From Nephromyces sp. MM_2019 (taxonomy: Eukaryota > Apicomplexa > Aconoidasida > Nephromycida), in NCBI GenBank assembly GCA_015657535.1, contig JADHZB010002101.1:1-64000 (forward strand): a DNA stretch of 64,000 nucleotides, in the 5' to 3' direction. The notes beneath the pieces were generated by a model that was not told where the DNA came from, did no database searches, and saw nothing but the letters and a program-made list of their open reading frames with translations. Made by a program: the position numbers and the translations under genes. Shown one piece after another: positions 26,150 to 38,000 of this stretch; positions within the stretch are counted from its first letter, which is position 1, and each line of letters opens with the position of its first letter.

Positions 26150-26650
26150 TCAAACACACCGCGTCTCGGATACTCGGGTGATGATATAGTGGGGGAGGGG
26201 CTGACAACACCTGACGGCCTCCTGAAAAGACCCCCGTCTATATTGGGGTGGTTGCTATACCAAGCGCTTTGAGGACTTCTCCCCCCGCTTGTGCTGGCGA
26301 ATCATTTTTCTTAATGGAGAGATCGGCTCACCACACGGGACGTGAGTTTGTTCGCTTTCCAGGCACTGTCATCTTATCTGCTTTATATATAGCACAGCGT
26401 GATGTCGGTGACGTTTGTTTCGCCCCTGGAATGTAACGCATATCATATTTCTGGTGTGTACTTTGCGGGGGGGCGGAAGGTACGGCTGACATCATGTTGT
26501 CAGTACTTCGCTACGAAAAAAGTGTCGTACGAGGGCCGCTTTTGCGAAGGTGTAGCCCAGCTGCGTTGGGCGTACCTTCTGAAAACTGACTATCATGCCG
26601 TGTCATTTTAACAACGGGGTCTTTCCATGGTAGGAAGCCTAGAATGCGGC
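26150..26650. other. GC-richer island, no convincing coding content
   Basis: About 500 bases with clearly higher G+C than the AT-rich flanks, including G runs near 26190 and 26466. Two plus frames (26248-26436, 26399-26611) are open but overlap and resemble nothing known. It lies immediately upstream of the 37 bp satellite. It could be a structured RNA or a decayed coding region. Confidence 0.35.
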
Positions 26651-26727
26651 GCGGGTAATACTAGATATAATGGCTTATTTAAGTAAAGAATGAGGGCACG
26701 CTGTAGTGCTCATGAAAATAGCATTGA

Positions 26728-27080
26728 AACACAAGATTATGCTGCAGTACTTGTAGAACTAACCAACACAAGATTATGCTGCAGTACTTGTAGAACTAAC
26801 CAACACAAGATTATGCTGCAGTACTTGTAGAACTAACCAACACAAGATCATACTGCAGTGCTCTTGAAAAGAGCAACACGAGATTATGCTGCAGAACGCG
26901 TAAAAATAGCAAACAAAAGGTCATACTGCAGTTCTCGCGAAAAGAGCAACACAAGATTATGATATGGTGCTCGTAAAAAGAGCAGCACAAGATTTATCTA
27001 CAGAACTCGTCAAAATAGTATTAAAACATGAGATTATGCTGTAGAACTCGTAAAAATAACAAAAAACAAGACCCGCTACG
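26728..27080. repeat. 37 bp satellite array, three perfect copies then decayed copies
   Basis: Units of 37 bp begin at 26728, 26765 and 26802 and are identical. The unit begins AACACAAGATTATGCTGCAG and contin­ues TACTTGTAGAACTAACC. From 26839 on, about six further copies of 35-38 bases diverge progressively but keep ACAAGAT, CTGCAG-like and CTCGTAAAA blocks. The copies abut one another, so there are no spacers and this is not a CRISPR array. Confidence 0.93.
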
Positions 27081-27819
27081 GAGAGATTGTGCGTGTTTTA
27101 CGCAAGAAACCTTGCACACAATTGATTCAAAAAATATGGCAATCTTATTCGCATAGATATGCCCCTCATGAACATAAATGAAGTGCATTCAACTTCACGG
27201 CAACGAACTTGTCGCTAAACTTTTTAAGCGAATTTGTAAATTTACAAAGCAGCACTGATCTTATACAAAAGTATCATCCTCGTACACGTCTGTGCCATAG
27301 CTGCAGAAGTAACAAAAATGACCGAAAACAACTGTAGCATGAGGCACGCAATGCTTCCATTAGCTCCTTGTGCACACGAAAATATCTAGCTTTTCGCATT
27401 ACGATGGGACTGTTTCTGGTGATAGTTTCCTAGTTTCGTTTCAAGCAATCTAAAGTAGCGCAAACTCAACGTTTTCTCATCGATGACACCATTTTCGAAC
27501 AATACATAGCAGGTAAACTCAACGCTAGGTAATGCGTGGAGCTAAGCCTTTATTTGGGTATTGCAAGGAATCTACTTGGCTGTGATACTCAATTTTTTGA
27601 CTGTATTGAAAGATACGCGTGGTTTTTTCAAGTGTAGATTGATGATTTACTTCTAGTGAAGTAAAGGTGAAAATTCCAAATGGACACCTGTTGAAACCAA
27701 AGTTAGAAGCAAGCAGGTTACACAGGTGTCATGTATTCCTGAAAACCGCTGTTTTTAGTGTCAGTCATTTGTCTAGATAAAGGCACGCAGAGAAGCAGTT
27801 ATTTCGGAAGCGCAGCATA

Positions 27820-27912
27820 CAGAACAACACACACAACACGCAACAAAACACAACACGCAACAATACACACAACACGCAACAACACACAACCACACACAAC
27901 ACACGAAACGCA
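27820..27912. repeat. AC-rich minisatellite
   Basis: Irregular repeats of AACACACA, AACACGCA and AACAAAACA fill this stretch. The TG strand is minus, which matches an intron of a minus-strand transcript by the rule seen elsewhere in the window. Confidence 0.8.
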
Positions 27913-27924
27913 CATCAAACAAAC

Positions 27925-28077
27925 ATGCCTGCTATCCCCTTGGGGCAGTGAAAGGACGGAAATTTCGAACTCCTCAATTGCATCCTTATTTAAATTTTGA
28001 AGTATTTGGACTACTTGCCATGAAACTTCGCATAAAGCTTCATGTTTACGTTTCACAGAGAGAGCAATCTCGTTATT
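27925..28077 (-). CDS. Candidate internal exon of an unrecognised minus-strand gene
   Basis: A 51-codon phase-0 stretch lies between acceptor AATAAAG and donor CAT|GTTTGT. It reads NNEIALSVKRKHEALCEVSW, then a helical acidic segment NLNKDAIEEFEISVL. Amino-acid use is normal rather than low-complexity, and the TG-rich DNA just downstream on the same strand fits an intron. No partner exons were identified and the family is unknown. Confidence 0.3.
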
Positions 28078-28139
28078 CTTTATTTTTCACTCTTGATTTA
28101 GTGAAATCTTTGATCATCATTTTTCCTGGAGCAGCTTTG

Positions 28140-31100
28140 TAATTGCACAAGTGCTAAACCCGCGAAAAATTAACCGTCATTTTGCAAAAGTAACTGCAAG
28201 GCTTAATTGCCAAAAAAGCAGCACTTTCTTACACTTTCTTGCTGGTTTTTGCTAAGAAAGTGAAAGTAGCCTCTGCTTTTCTACTGTTCTTTCCGCAACT
28301 CTGGCACTAGAGCTTGTACATTTCGGCTGTACAACGCCAATAGCCTGCGCAACTACTTCATATCAATTAGAATTTAGATTGCCAAGAAATGAAAAAGCCT
28401 AGCTTTTCGGACAAATTGGTCTTAAGAGCCGATTTCCACAAATTCTTAACTTATAAAATTAAGCTGTATAATATTATTTATTATACCTTATATGCTAATA
28501 TATGGCTTATATATACAACTTACTAGGATATTATTGCATTAAGTTGACTCGAAAATTTTGAGAAAAACTATCTTTTTAGGATGCTAAAGTTGATTTTTAT
28601 GAAAAATTGCGCTCAATTGCAGCATCCTACGGTAGTCCTGTAGTGGTAGAAGCTTGCCAGGTTACTAGGAAGCAAAGCATCTAGTTGTGAAAACTCAGCA
28701 AATGGTTAAAGGCTTTGTATTACAAAATTTCTGGAAAAACAGGTGCCATTGAGTTACTTGGAATTAACTTTTCTGCCCTTTTAGTTCAGTTACATCCCGC
28801 ATAGTAGACGTCTTTGTAAAATTGCCAATTAATTTCCCGAGGGCCTCAATTTATGGTAGTAGTTTGCGCTTGTTTTTACGATAGTTCAAGCTGTTACTAA
28901 TGTATCCTCATCCTTCTTGTTTATTGTAGTCTGCCTTGATGTCACGACCTGCCATTGCCTCCCAAAAATCCAGTCTGATAAGTGTACTGTCCTTCAAATA
29001 TAGACTTGCATCCCGTAAGCCTCAAGGAGTATTGCTTTTGGAAATAAAATCGCGTTGTGATGAACATGGCTTATGTATGCCCAAAAACAACCGCGTTAGC
29101 CTTTTATTAATTCCATAGTTATATTCGCATAGGGTACAAATAGATAAACGCATAACATTTCGTAGCTTTACTCCCCTAGGGAAGAAAAAGACCAACGTAT
29201 CACATTTCGTCACTTTATTCACCTAGAGAGAAGAAAGACAAACACACTAAAATTTTATTCAGTTGGAAGCTTATCCTTGTCATCACTATACTTACCAAGC
29301 ATACTCACCAAAATATCAAGTTTTATTCCGGTATATAACTCAGATAGTCAAGCCTCATTAGATGCTGAAATTACTTGAGTTCAGCGAAATCAAACGAAAT
29401 TCAGTCGTCATGACTTGATTCTATCCTCGATGCCAATCAACTTCAAAGCGATATCCTTTCAACCTGAATATATAAAATAGTTGCTTTAAAGTATGTTCAC
29501 AACTTCTTGTTAAAGACAGTTACAGTGACAAGGAGTAGGATATATCATACATACGGCATATCCTGAAGCATTCCTTTTAGCAAGGATAAAGATATTCGCC
29601 ACAAAGATGCATAGAAAGCTGGAGAAAGATAATATCACCAATCAAGATATCATAGGTGAGGAATAGTGCTGATCACACTGTGTGAGTAGAAATTGAAGTT
29701 TTGAGACTCATTTATAGGCTATAGGAAAACTAGCTAGCAGTCCTGAAACAAGCTAATCAGTGGTAGTTGAATACTTTCATCAAGATACACTAGCACCATT
29801 TTGATGTATACTTGCGGTAAATTCTAGTTAAATAAGCTAATCAGTAGTAGTTCAGCACCTTCATCAATATGTACTAACGCCGCTTTAGGGTGCAGTTGAG
29901 GTAAATTTTGACGCTGGAACATACACTGGTGTTTGCTGATCTTGGTACTCAAGAAAATATTTTGAAAGTGCTGTTTGTAAGCTCCTAGATTGAAAATGGC
30001 GTTTTTTTCTGCTAGTAATATTTTAAGATCGTCATACAGTACTTGAAAGATTTAAATCTAAAGTAAGGCAAAAACCTGTATTATTATATTTCTTCTTCGT
30101 TTTGTAGTATACATAAAAAATAAAAATAACTTAGAATACTAGAGGTTTTTTTATTTTTTCATTTTAGGCGGAATGAATATCTGGAAATTCGTGAGCTATG
30201 TCATTGTATTTTTAAATGAAGCCTCGAGTTTGAATTTGTTGCATAGTAATTTGCAGGGTGTACCTCGTATCTTCATCTTTTTTGAGCTATACTTTTTCAA
30301 ACTTTCATGTAGCTTTATATTTCAGCAAACCGCTAAATACCGCATTTTTTGGATTCTTTTCGTTTTCATAACAAGCAAAGTTTTTGAACGCTTTCCGTGT
30401 GTTTGGGCTGTCGTTTCCGTTTACTATGCCTGCTGTTAGACTTGAAATTACGTATAATACATATGTGAAATTTTTTTAAAAGACTGTATCCTTACATACT
30501 AGAATGTTTCTTTTCATTTTATTGTGCCACAAACTACTTTGATGCTGCTCCCGCAAATTGGAATGGTGTCGTTATTGCTATCATTCAAGGAATTAAAGTG
30601 TTGATGCCGCACAATTTAGGCTAATGATCAATGGAGAAAAAATTACTTTAATTGGTTTTGATAAAAAAGATATTAGATTTCATTCTTCGAAAAAGTATTA
30701 AATAAGATGTTTTTCTGCATGATATGATAATCTAACGGCTTAGTTTCAACATATTTGAACCTCTGATCTTTTTTTTCTGTATAATATGATACCCCAAAAC
30801 TCAACATTCCACACATTCAATTCCTCTAATAAACCAATTAGTTTTGATTTTTGACCCCCAAATGCTGCCCTCTTTACAGTCACTAAAATCATAAAGACAA
30901 CTGTATTTGTGGTAGCTACACACAATTTATCTACAGATGCTGCTTCTAACAAGTAATGGGTGTTTCCACGGTTGTATGATCTTACCTAACACAATGTGAG
31001 CATGAAAAAATCTCTGTACCAAATCGTCAGGCAGTTGTACTGCTTTTTTCTCGCTACTTATCAACTTTGCTACGCTTTCTTCCAGTGTAGCTTTGTGCAC

Positions 31101-32190
31101 ACTGTTCGATACACTTCATGCTTAGCCCGCTGCCTCACCTGTTGACCTTTTCGGTACCGTTTCTCCTTAGAGGGCTTTGGGCCATATATGTTGTTACTTG
31201 ACACATCCCCCCCTGGTGGATCCCACCTTTTAATTTCCCGGATTTTTCATCTCATCATTCACCCATTGCTATTTCCCTTGCCTGCTCTATTTCAGGTCAT
31301 GTAGTGAGAATGCAATTACAGTTCTCTACTCTACATGGCATTACCCCTCTTTCTAACGGGGGATGCTCTAGAGATAAACATGACAATATCTTATGTTGAT
31401 TGCGTTCTTTCTTTTTGGAATCACCTGTAGGCGATTGCAGTATATTCGCACCTTTCTACGGGTTGCTTCATGTGCTGCCCAAAACGCTGGTTCAAAAGTG
31501 GAAGCAGAGAACATTTTATTCGCGATCGGTTGGGATATATTAGCAATAAGATGTTCCAGTTGTGGTGTTTTTTGATGGATTCGCAGTAATGTAGTCTTGT
31601 GATGGAGGGAATGAGGGAGGTTTAGTGGGGCTGATGCTCTTGTGAAGCTCTTTGTTTTTTCTTGTTTGCAGTTATATGATGGAGGGAGAGAGGTTTAGTG
31701 AGGCAGTTTTCGACATTTCTATGAAACTCTTTGTTTCATCTTCAACATCCATCTAATTTTATCGACGGCGTTTGTTTCTCCATTACTCGTTTAATCGGTA
31801 GGTTGACTTGCGAATATTGTGTGCTGCTTTTAGTAATGATGAACTTATTCTTTTGTTTTATGTTTATCATATACTTGTTGCTATCATGCTCAAGCCCCTG
31901 ACATTAGTGTAAGCTCCTCTTGCTTTTGTTTCTGCAAGCCCAACACTCTTGTGTTCATACCTCTTGCGCTATTTTCATTGATTTTTGGTACTGAGCATGG
32001 ATGGGTATCCTGATGCATGCCTTTGAACGCTCAACAATTTGAGCTTCAGTTTTGTGTGTTTCCTGTAACTTTAATCTAGTGATTTAGCATATTAGGCTGG
32101 TTTTGGAGTAGTTGAAGAACTTTTTCATGAGATTTTTCCACCTTTAAATGCTTATGAGTCTTAATTAAGCAGTATTTTACTTGTACCTGT
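28140..32190. other. AT-rich divergent spacer, no supported gene
   Basis: Short open frames at 28936-29118, 30173-30439 and 31393-31575 (+) lack splice or family support. The stretch contains an 84 bp diverged duplication at 29751-29918. The end of it should contain the promoter of the RING-RAWUL gene. Confidence 0.45.
29751..29918. repeat. 84 bp diverged tandem duplication
   Basis: AGCTAATCAGTGGTAGTT at 29751 and AGCTAATCAGTAGTAGTT at 29835 start two copies. Both share TTTCATCAA/CTTCATCAA, a CTAGCACC/CTAACGCC block and a GGTAAATT end. They differ at many sites. Confidence 0.7.
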
Positions 32191-32191
32191 C

Positions 32192-32299
32192 GATTGGTTG
32201 CAGACTAAACTCGCCCGAACTGCCGTGAGTAGCCTCTTTTTCTGTGATTGGCTGCAATCTAAACTCATCAGAACTGCTGTGAGTAGTCTGTTCCTATCC
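32192..32299. repeat. 54 bp tandem duplication upstream of the RING-RAWUL start codon
   Basis: GATTGGTTGCAGACTAAACT at 32192 and GATTGGCTGCAATCTAAACT at 32246 begin two copies. Both continue through GAACTGCCGTGAGTAG or GAACTGCTGTGAGTAG. The array ends about 30 bases before the ATG at 32331 and so lies in the promoter or 5' UTR. Confidence 0.85.
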
Positions 32300-32330
32300 C
32301 AAGACCCCCTATGCTGCTGTTGCAAGACAG

Positions 32331-34004
32331 ATGTACCGTTCGCATCGCCGGCAGAGGGAGGGGGGTAATCAGGCAGTAGATCAGTATGAGTGGCGTCAGG
32401 ATGATGTACGAGTTTTCGAAGGATCACAAGGGCTGGATTTAAACTTTAAACTGCGGGTATTGTCTTCACTACTGCAATGTCCGCTTTGTGAAGGATACTT
32501 TCGGGATGCTCACACTGTTTTAGAATGTCTTCACACATTCTGCAAGCCGTGCATCATGAGGTTAATAGCCACTGGAAATTTGAAGTGCCCTACCTGCGAC
32601 GAGCTGCTTCCTGCGAATCCGCTTGAAGGTTAGTATGGACTGCTTCTTCTTCTCCTTGTTTTTCTCAAGTGTACTGGAGTCGAAAACTTTGTCTTTTTTC
32701 AAGCACTTTGAATAACTCGACCTCCTTTCTTCGCGTTCTTTCAGGTAGTATATTTCTCTTGCTCATACTGCTCTTCCCCTATGCGACGCTTGTGTGCTTT
32801 GGATGCTTATATACTTTCGTGCTTTACCGCTTGCCCAGAAGATTTCTTATGAGCAGCACAACTCCCGTGGTGTTTTGAAGCTGCTCCCTACCCCTTTTGG
32901 ATTTTACTCCTTAATTTGGGGTGTTATGTGTGTTGCACATCTGCATGCGAAAAGCCTAGAAGATAAGCTTGTGAGGTGATTATGTATATCTCGAAAAGCG
33001 AGAATATGTGATGCCAAAGAGTTCAATCACTGAGTAGTACCAGCATAGCAAAAAACTAGCGTTATGATAGCGTTTAGCTTTCTCTGTCTAACTGTGAGCG
33101 GAATACCCCAGTCACTGGTGCTTTTACGCTCGAAAGGTTCTACCAGAATATTTGCCGGCAGAGTTCTCCCTCTGCAGGTGTTTGTGGCTTTAATATTAGT
33201 CCCCCTGGCAGACTTCTCCCGCTGTAGTTGTAAAGTGTGTGCAACTCCAACATAAGTTCCCCCTAACCAACTTCACCGTCTACAGCTCTATTTATGCATC
33301 TCCAATATAAGTTCCTACACGATGATATACTCGTGTGTGAGTTAACCCTCCTCAACACCCCGAAAAAACTGAGAACGTGTGTCTCTTACTCTCACACACC
33401 CCTCAACTTCTTCCTTGCTGCTTTCTCAGGTATTGAACTTGATAGAATCACTCAAAATATAGTCGACAAGATATTCCCACAGTTTCGAGAAATTGAAAAG
33501 AAGGAAAGACAGATGCTTAATGACTTTTGCAACATCGAAGATAAGTCAGTGAGCTTACCAAAATCAAGCGAGTCACACACGGTGACTCGTGGCCAGAGTG
33601 CTCCTTACGCCTCTCAATACACTCCCACCACAAAATTATCGTGTCCAGAAATTGAAGATGAAGTAGAGAGTTGGGAAGGGACTAAAGAGTTCTTCCTTAA
33701 TCTATTCTCAAAGAACTTTAAGATTTCTAGTCTACAGAACATATCGATTGCTCTGATGCCTTATGATCCTAGCATCACTAAGGAACTAGCCAGGCCATAT
33801 ATAAGAACTTCCACTCATACACAAGTGCAGCACGTAATGAGATATCTTGCAAAGAAACTAGGAGTGCAAGAGTGGAGCCATGTTTCTATAATACTAGAGG
33901 ATCAAGTTATTCATAGCTCACACACACTAGAGTTTGTGTTCAAATCTAGGAGACTTGATGCCAGTAAATGCATCTTACTTCGTTACAAAATTCAGTCTCT
34001 CTAA
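32331..34004 (+). CDS. Polycomb-group RING finger protein (RING + RAWUL), PCGF/DRIP-like
   Basis: Exon 1 is 32331-32628 and exon 2 is 33430-34004, joined in phase 1 (GAAG|GTTAG to CTCAG|GTATT); the product is 290 residues. A C3HC4 RING has zinc ligands C50, C53, C66, H68, C71, C74, C86 and C89 (CPLCEGYFRDA, ECLHTFCKPC, KCPTC). NPLEG-IELDRITQNIVDKI follows, matching the PCGF signature just after the RING. Residues about 205-290 fit a RAWUL ubiquitin-like domain, with ARPYIRTSTHTQVQHVMRYL as the typical core. In animals such proteins pair with RING1 in Polycomb repressive complex 1 to mono-ubiquitinate histone H2A; plant relatives (DRIP) are E3 ligases. The function here is inferred from architecture only. 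The 801-base intron has a TAG soon after the donor, so splicing is required. The start is the first ATG in frame. Confidence 0.85.
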
Positions 34005-35070
34005 TTGGGAGGAGTAGATAACATATTACAGTGAAAAGCGTATACATAAATCCAAGAAATTAGGCAGGGGAAATTGAAAAAATCCGTGCTTCTGTATGTT
34101 GGGAGGAAGTGTTTCAGGGTTGGGAGGAAGTATGTGTGTGTGCTGCAATAACCTCTTTGTATTGTAACCCCTTCTGCGTGTGTGTTGCAACCCCCTGTGC
34201 GTGCGTGCTGCAATAACCTATCTTCTCTCTTAGACAAGCAATTTCTGCCAATCAGGTTTTGTGAGAAATCACTGCCACGAATAGTCTCGAACTTGAGACT
34301 ATTTCCTGCTAAAAACATGAAATCAGGACTACTACCAGCAATGAGAGGAAGCTACAATTTCACGCGCTGAAAAATTAAAAGCCACACGCCTCTGTCTTCT
34401 TTTTCTAGGCGTTTTTGGAGGCTTTCACCTCCAACAGTATCGCACTACTAAAGACGCGATAAGCTTGAAATCTCTAAACTGTTTCACCCGAAAAAATTTC
34501 CACTTTCATCGCATGTAACTTCTCTTCTTTCATGCTTCATGCTGAAGATGGTGGTTACTATCCTCAGTGGAGTGTTCACACACACACATTTCACTTTTAA
34601 ACGGCTTTGTTATCCTACTGATTCAAACTTTCACACAAGCCTTTCAAATACCCTCATTAAGCCAGTGAAAAGCTTAAATTATAGCCAAAAAATCGATTTA
34701 GAGCAGAGAATATGAAGGACAGAATCATTAAGGGATAATGAGTCACACACACATCGTGAGATGTGGACACATACACACACACTTACTTAGTCACACATGC
34801 ACACGGTCACACACATAGGCACATACATACTCACACACACACACAGGCACATACTTACACACACACAAGCGCGCTTGTCACGCCGATTTTCCGCGCTACT
34901 ATCAAAAATTAAACACTGCTTCTCCCGCCTCTAGCTACGCCGTAAATTGACAAAGCGCATCTCGCTGAAGGCAACAGATGTTCCATAGAAAAGAAGGATT
35001 TGCAGACTTTCCGCCACCTCAATCAGTTTATGTACGCCGAATGAGGATAGATTCGTCAAATTTACAAAAT
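34005..35070. other. Convergent spacer with CA/TG tracts
   Basis: Lies between the RING-RAWUL stop and the Ctf4-like stop. CA runs on plus occur around 34580 and 34745-34870, TG stretches around 34130-34210. No gene is seen. Confidence 0.5.
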
Positions 35071-38000
35071 TCAAGGACCCATAAACTCGAGAAGCGAATC
35101 TTCCCAAGAGTTGACTCCGCGTTTGCAGTTGCTATCCATTGCCTTTGCCTCTGCTTTTGACGTTTTTACGTGGTGTGCATCTAACATGCTGTTTCCTAGG
35201 AATATTTTGGAAGGGGGGTGAGCGTTCCTATTCTTTGGCAGCGTGTCACTCCCTCCTGTGTCGCGGAGTTTAGTGCCTTCAAATAGGCTATTTTTCGTCT
35301 CAACATAAGCTCCAACGAACGAGTCAGTTTGGCGAATCGCAGGGCGCCTCTTACTTTGCAGTTTTACAGGATTACTAGCTCCTCCATGATTTATTACCAA
35401 GAACTCCTCCTCCTAGCACAGTCGCCAGTAAAGAAAATATTTTGAGTACTGATCTTCAAAAAAAGATGAAGGAGGAATTGCTAATCTAATGAAAGAGAAG
35501 GTTTCATTTAAGAGAGTTGAGAAAGATCTTCAAAAAATGACCTCTATAAACTAAAGGAAATTTTCCATGGAGCCTTAAAGAAGGCGAGGATGATTGAAAG
35601 TATCCGTTAGATTCATGTTGGAGAGAAGTGGAATTGCGCACACACATACACTGGTATCAACGTATGTGAGAGGAAAGTTAATGCTATGTGGGGGGGGTCT
35701 ACAAGCAGAATTTTGCACACACTGGTACTAATTTGTGTGAGAGGAAAGTTAATGCTATGTGGGGGGGTCTAAAAGCACAATCTTGCACACACTGGTATAA
35801 TTCTGAATAAAATCAAGGTATTTACAAACTAATAATTGCTATACCTTGGCAGAAGAGCTTATCCTAGTGTTTTTCAGCGGATGCATACTTATAAATAGTG
35901 CGTAAGCATGCTTCCATCCACCTACAGAATTAGCTATATGCATCTCATAATAAGTGCGCAATCGAATTCTCTTCTTTCGAATATCTATAAGTGATTACTG
36001 TAGGCTACGAAGCCTATGTGTGTGTGCATCTGAAGCTTATTTGTGTGTGTGTGTGTGCGTACAATACACCTTTAGCGGCGCTTGAGATACGTGCGTGGAA
36101 GCAATGTATGGCGAATAAATTGGCGCATGAAACAATGAGACACACACACTTTAAAATATATTCCACCAGCAGCAATAAGATCACCCACAAAGCTTAAAAT
36201 AGCTAACATCAGGTGATGCTAGTTACACCGTATCTAACTCAGCTAGATTGAAGATTTACAATACTTGTAGCCTGAGATTCTACCAAAAGAAGCCAAAGAT
36301 ATAGCACACTGAGTTGCAGTGTCTGCTTGACTTTTTTTGCTAGAATAAACGTCTAACCTTAGTTGCATGCTGAAAACTAGCAGCCTAAATGGATGCATTT
36401 GCTGCCTCAAAAAATGCACACTAACCTTGCTAGGACCTAGGGACCTCTTACCAGCTGTAACCATCTTTTCATGCTTCTCCAACAGAGTGAGGTCCTCAGT
36501 ATCCTTACCTGCAGGAGAAAACTCTAAATCCTCCATACAGCTCTAATATATTCTAGACGCTGTTGATGCATGGTATACTATATATACTAGTCTATGATGA
36601 GTGAGATGCTGTGCTTCACACACTCATCTAAGAGTGCATGCTAATCGTGACTCACTTTCAAAAGGCCTCGAGCTTTCCTCAAATGGAGATGAAGGAGTGG
36701 AACTATCGTCTTCGACAGCCTCTGATTTTTGAGATTTCAATTGTAGCAGGTCCCGGATAAGCCTTAAGTGGAGATATTCACACACACACACACAGAGACA
36801 CATTCATTCAGTCATTCAGAAGAGGGCAGATCTCGCTCCACTCAAAACATCTGCAAGTCATAAAAAACCTTCAAATAATGAGTAAAAGCGTGAAAAATCT
36901 TCACAAAAGCTGGTTTCTATGGGTGCATTTCTTGCTCACTCCAACATCGAGTGTTAAGCTTCAAAGAGAGAGCTCTGGCCTAGATAAATGAGATCTTCTT
37001 TCAGTATTCGAGAGAGGGGATGATTTGCTTAGCAGTAGTTCAACATAATGTGCAAAAGAGCCGAAAAAAAGTCGACTTGTGCGTGTGTGTGCGTGCCTGC
37101 ATTCTCTTCTTTATACCTCTTGTGTCGGTGATTCCTTGGGTCTAAAAGATGCTGTATTGCATTGTCTAGAGTTTCCTTCATCTTCATCATTGCAGCTGTC
37201 TCCAGTGTGAGATCTGAGAACTGTATGTATGGACGAAACACACAGCATCAGCGGGAAAACAGCAAAACAAACACAGCGGGTAATCACTAGAAGCACACAC
37301 ACACATAGAGTGGTCAATCACTAGAGGGACACACAGACCTACAGCAATAAATGCCAATAGAAGCATTTGCAGTATCAACCCTCTTATTAAAGATAGCAAT
37401 GATTACACGTTACTACCGTGTGCGCATCTTCAACTAATTGGTAGATATTCACACACACCCTGCACCGGCTAAAACTCCAGTGAATACACTCCTGCTCCAC
37501 CTCATACACTACCTATTTGAAGCGCTTGATTTGTGTGCGCGTGTGTGCATCCCCTTAAAATGAAGATGTCAAGAATCTAAAAATTAATCGCATCTCCCCC
37601 TAATTTTCACACTAACTAAGCCTCTTCTTCAAGGCTTATAGCAATCAATTTCAGAGTAACCTACAACACACACATCCCTTAAAGAGGCTGTAACTCAAGC
37701 AAATTACTATCTAAGGAGCACCATCTTCAATAGCAAAATATCAAACGGATAACACACAATGACATTCCCTCAATTTCCTACAAATCAACGAAAGCTTCTC
37801 AGCTCCATAGCACACCCAGTCTTCACCAATAACATTACGGCAATCAGAATAACCAATCATCAAAACCGAGAAACACACAAAAAATGCAAATTAAAAACGT
37901 AAAAATCATCATCTTAAGTATGAAAAATTTCTTCTCTTTATATAAATAATGCGAAAAACATCCACAAAAACATCACTTTCTCCAAAAAATATCCACAACT

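Noticed and set aside
26728..27080. Possible CRISPR-like array
   Set aside because: The 37 bp units abut with no unique spacers, copies decay steadily, and the context is eukaryotic.
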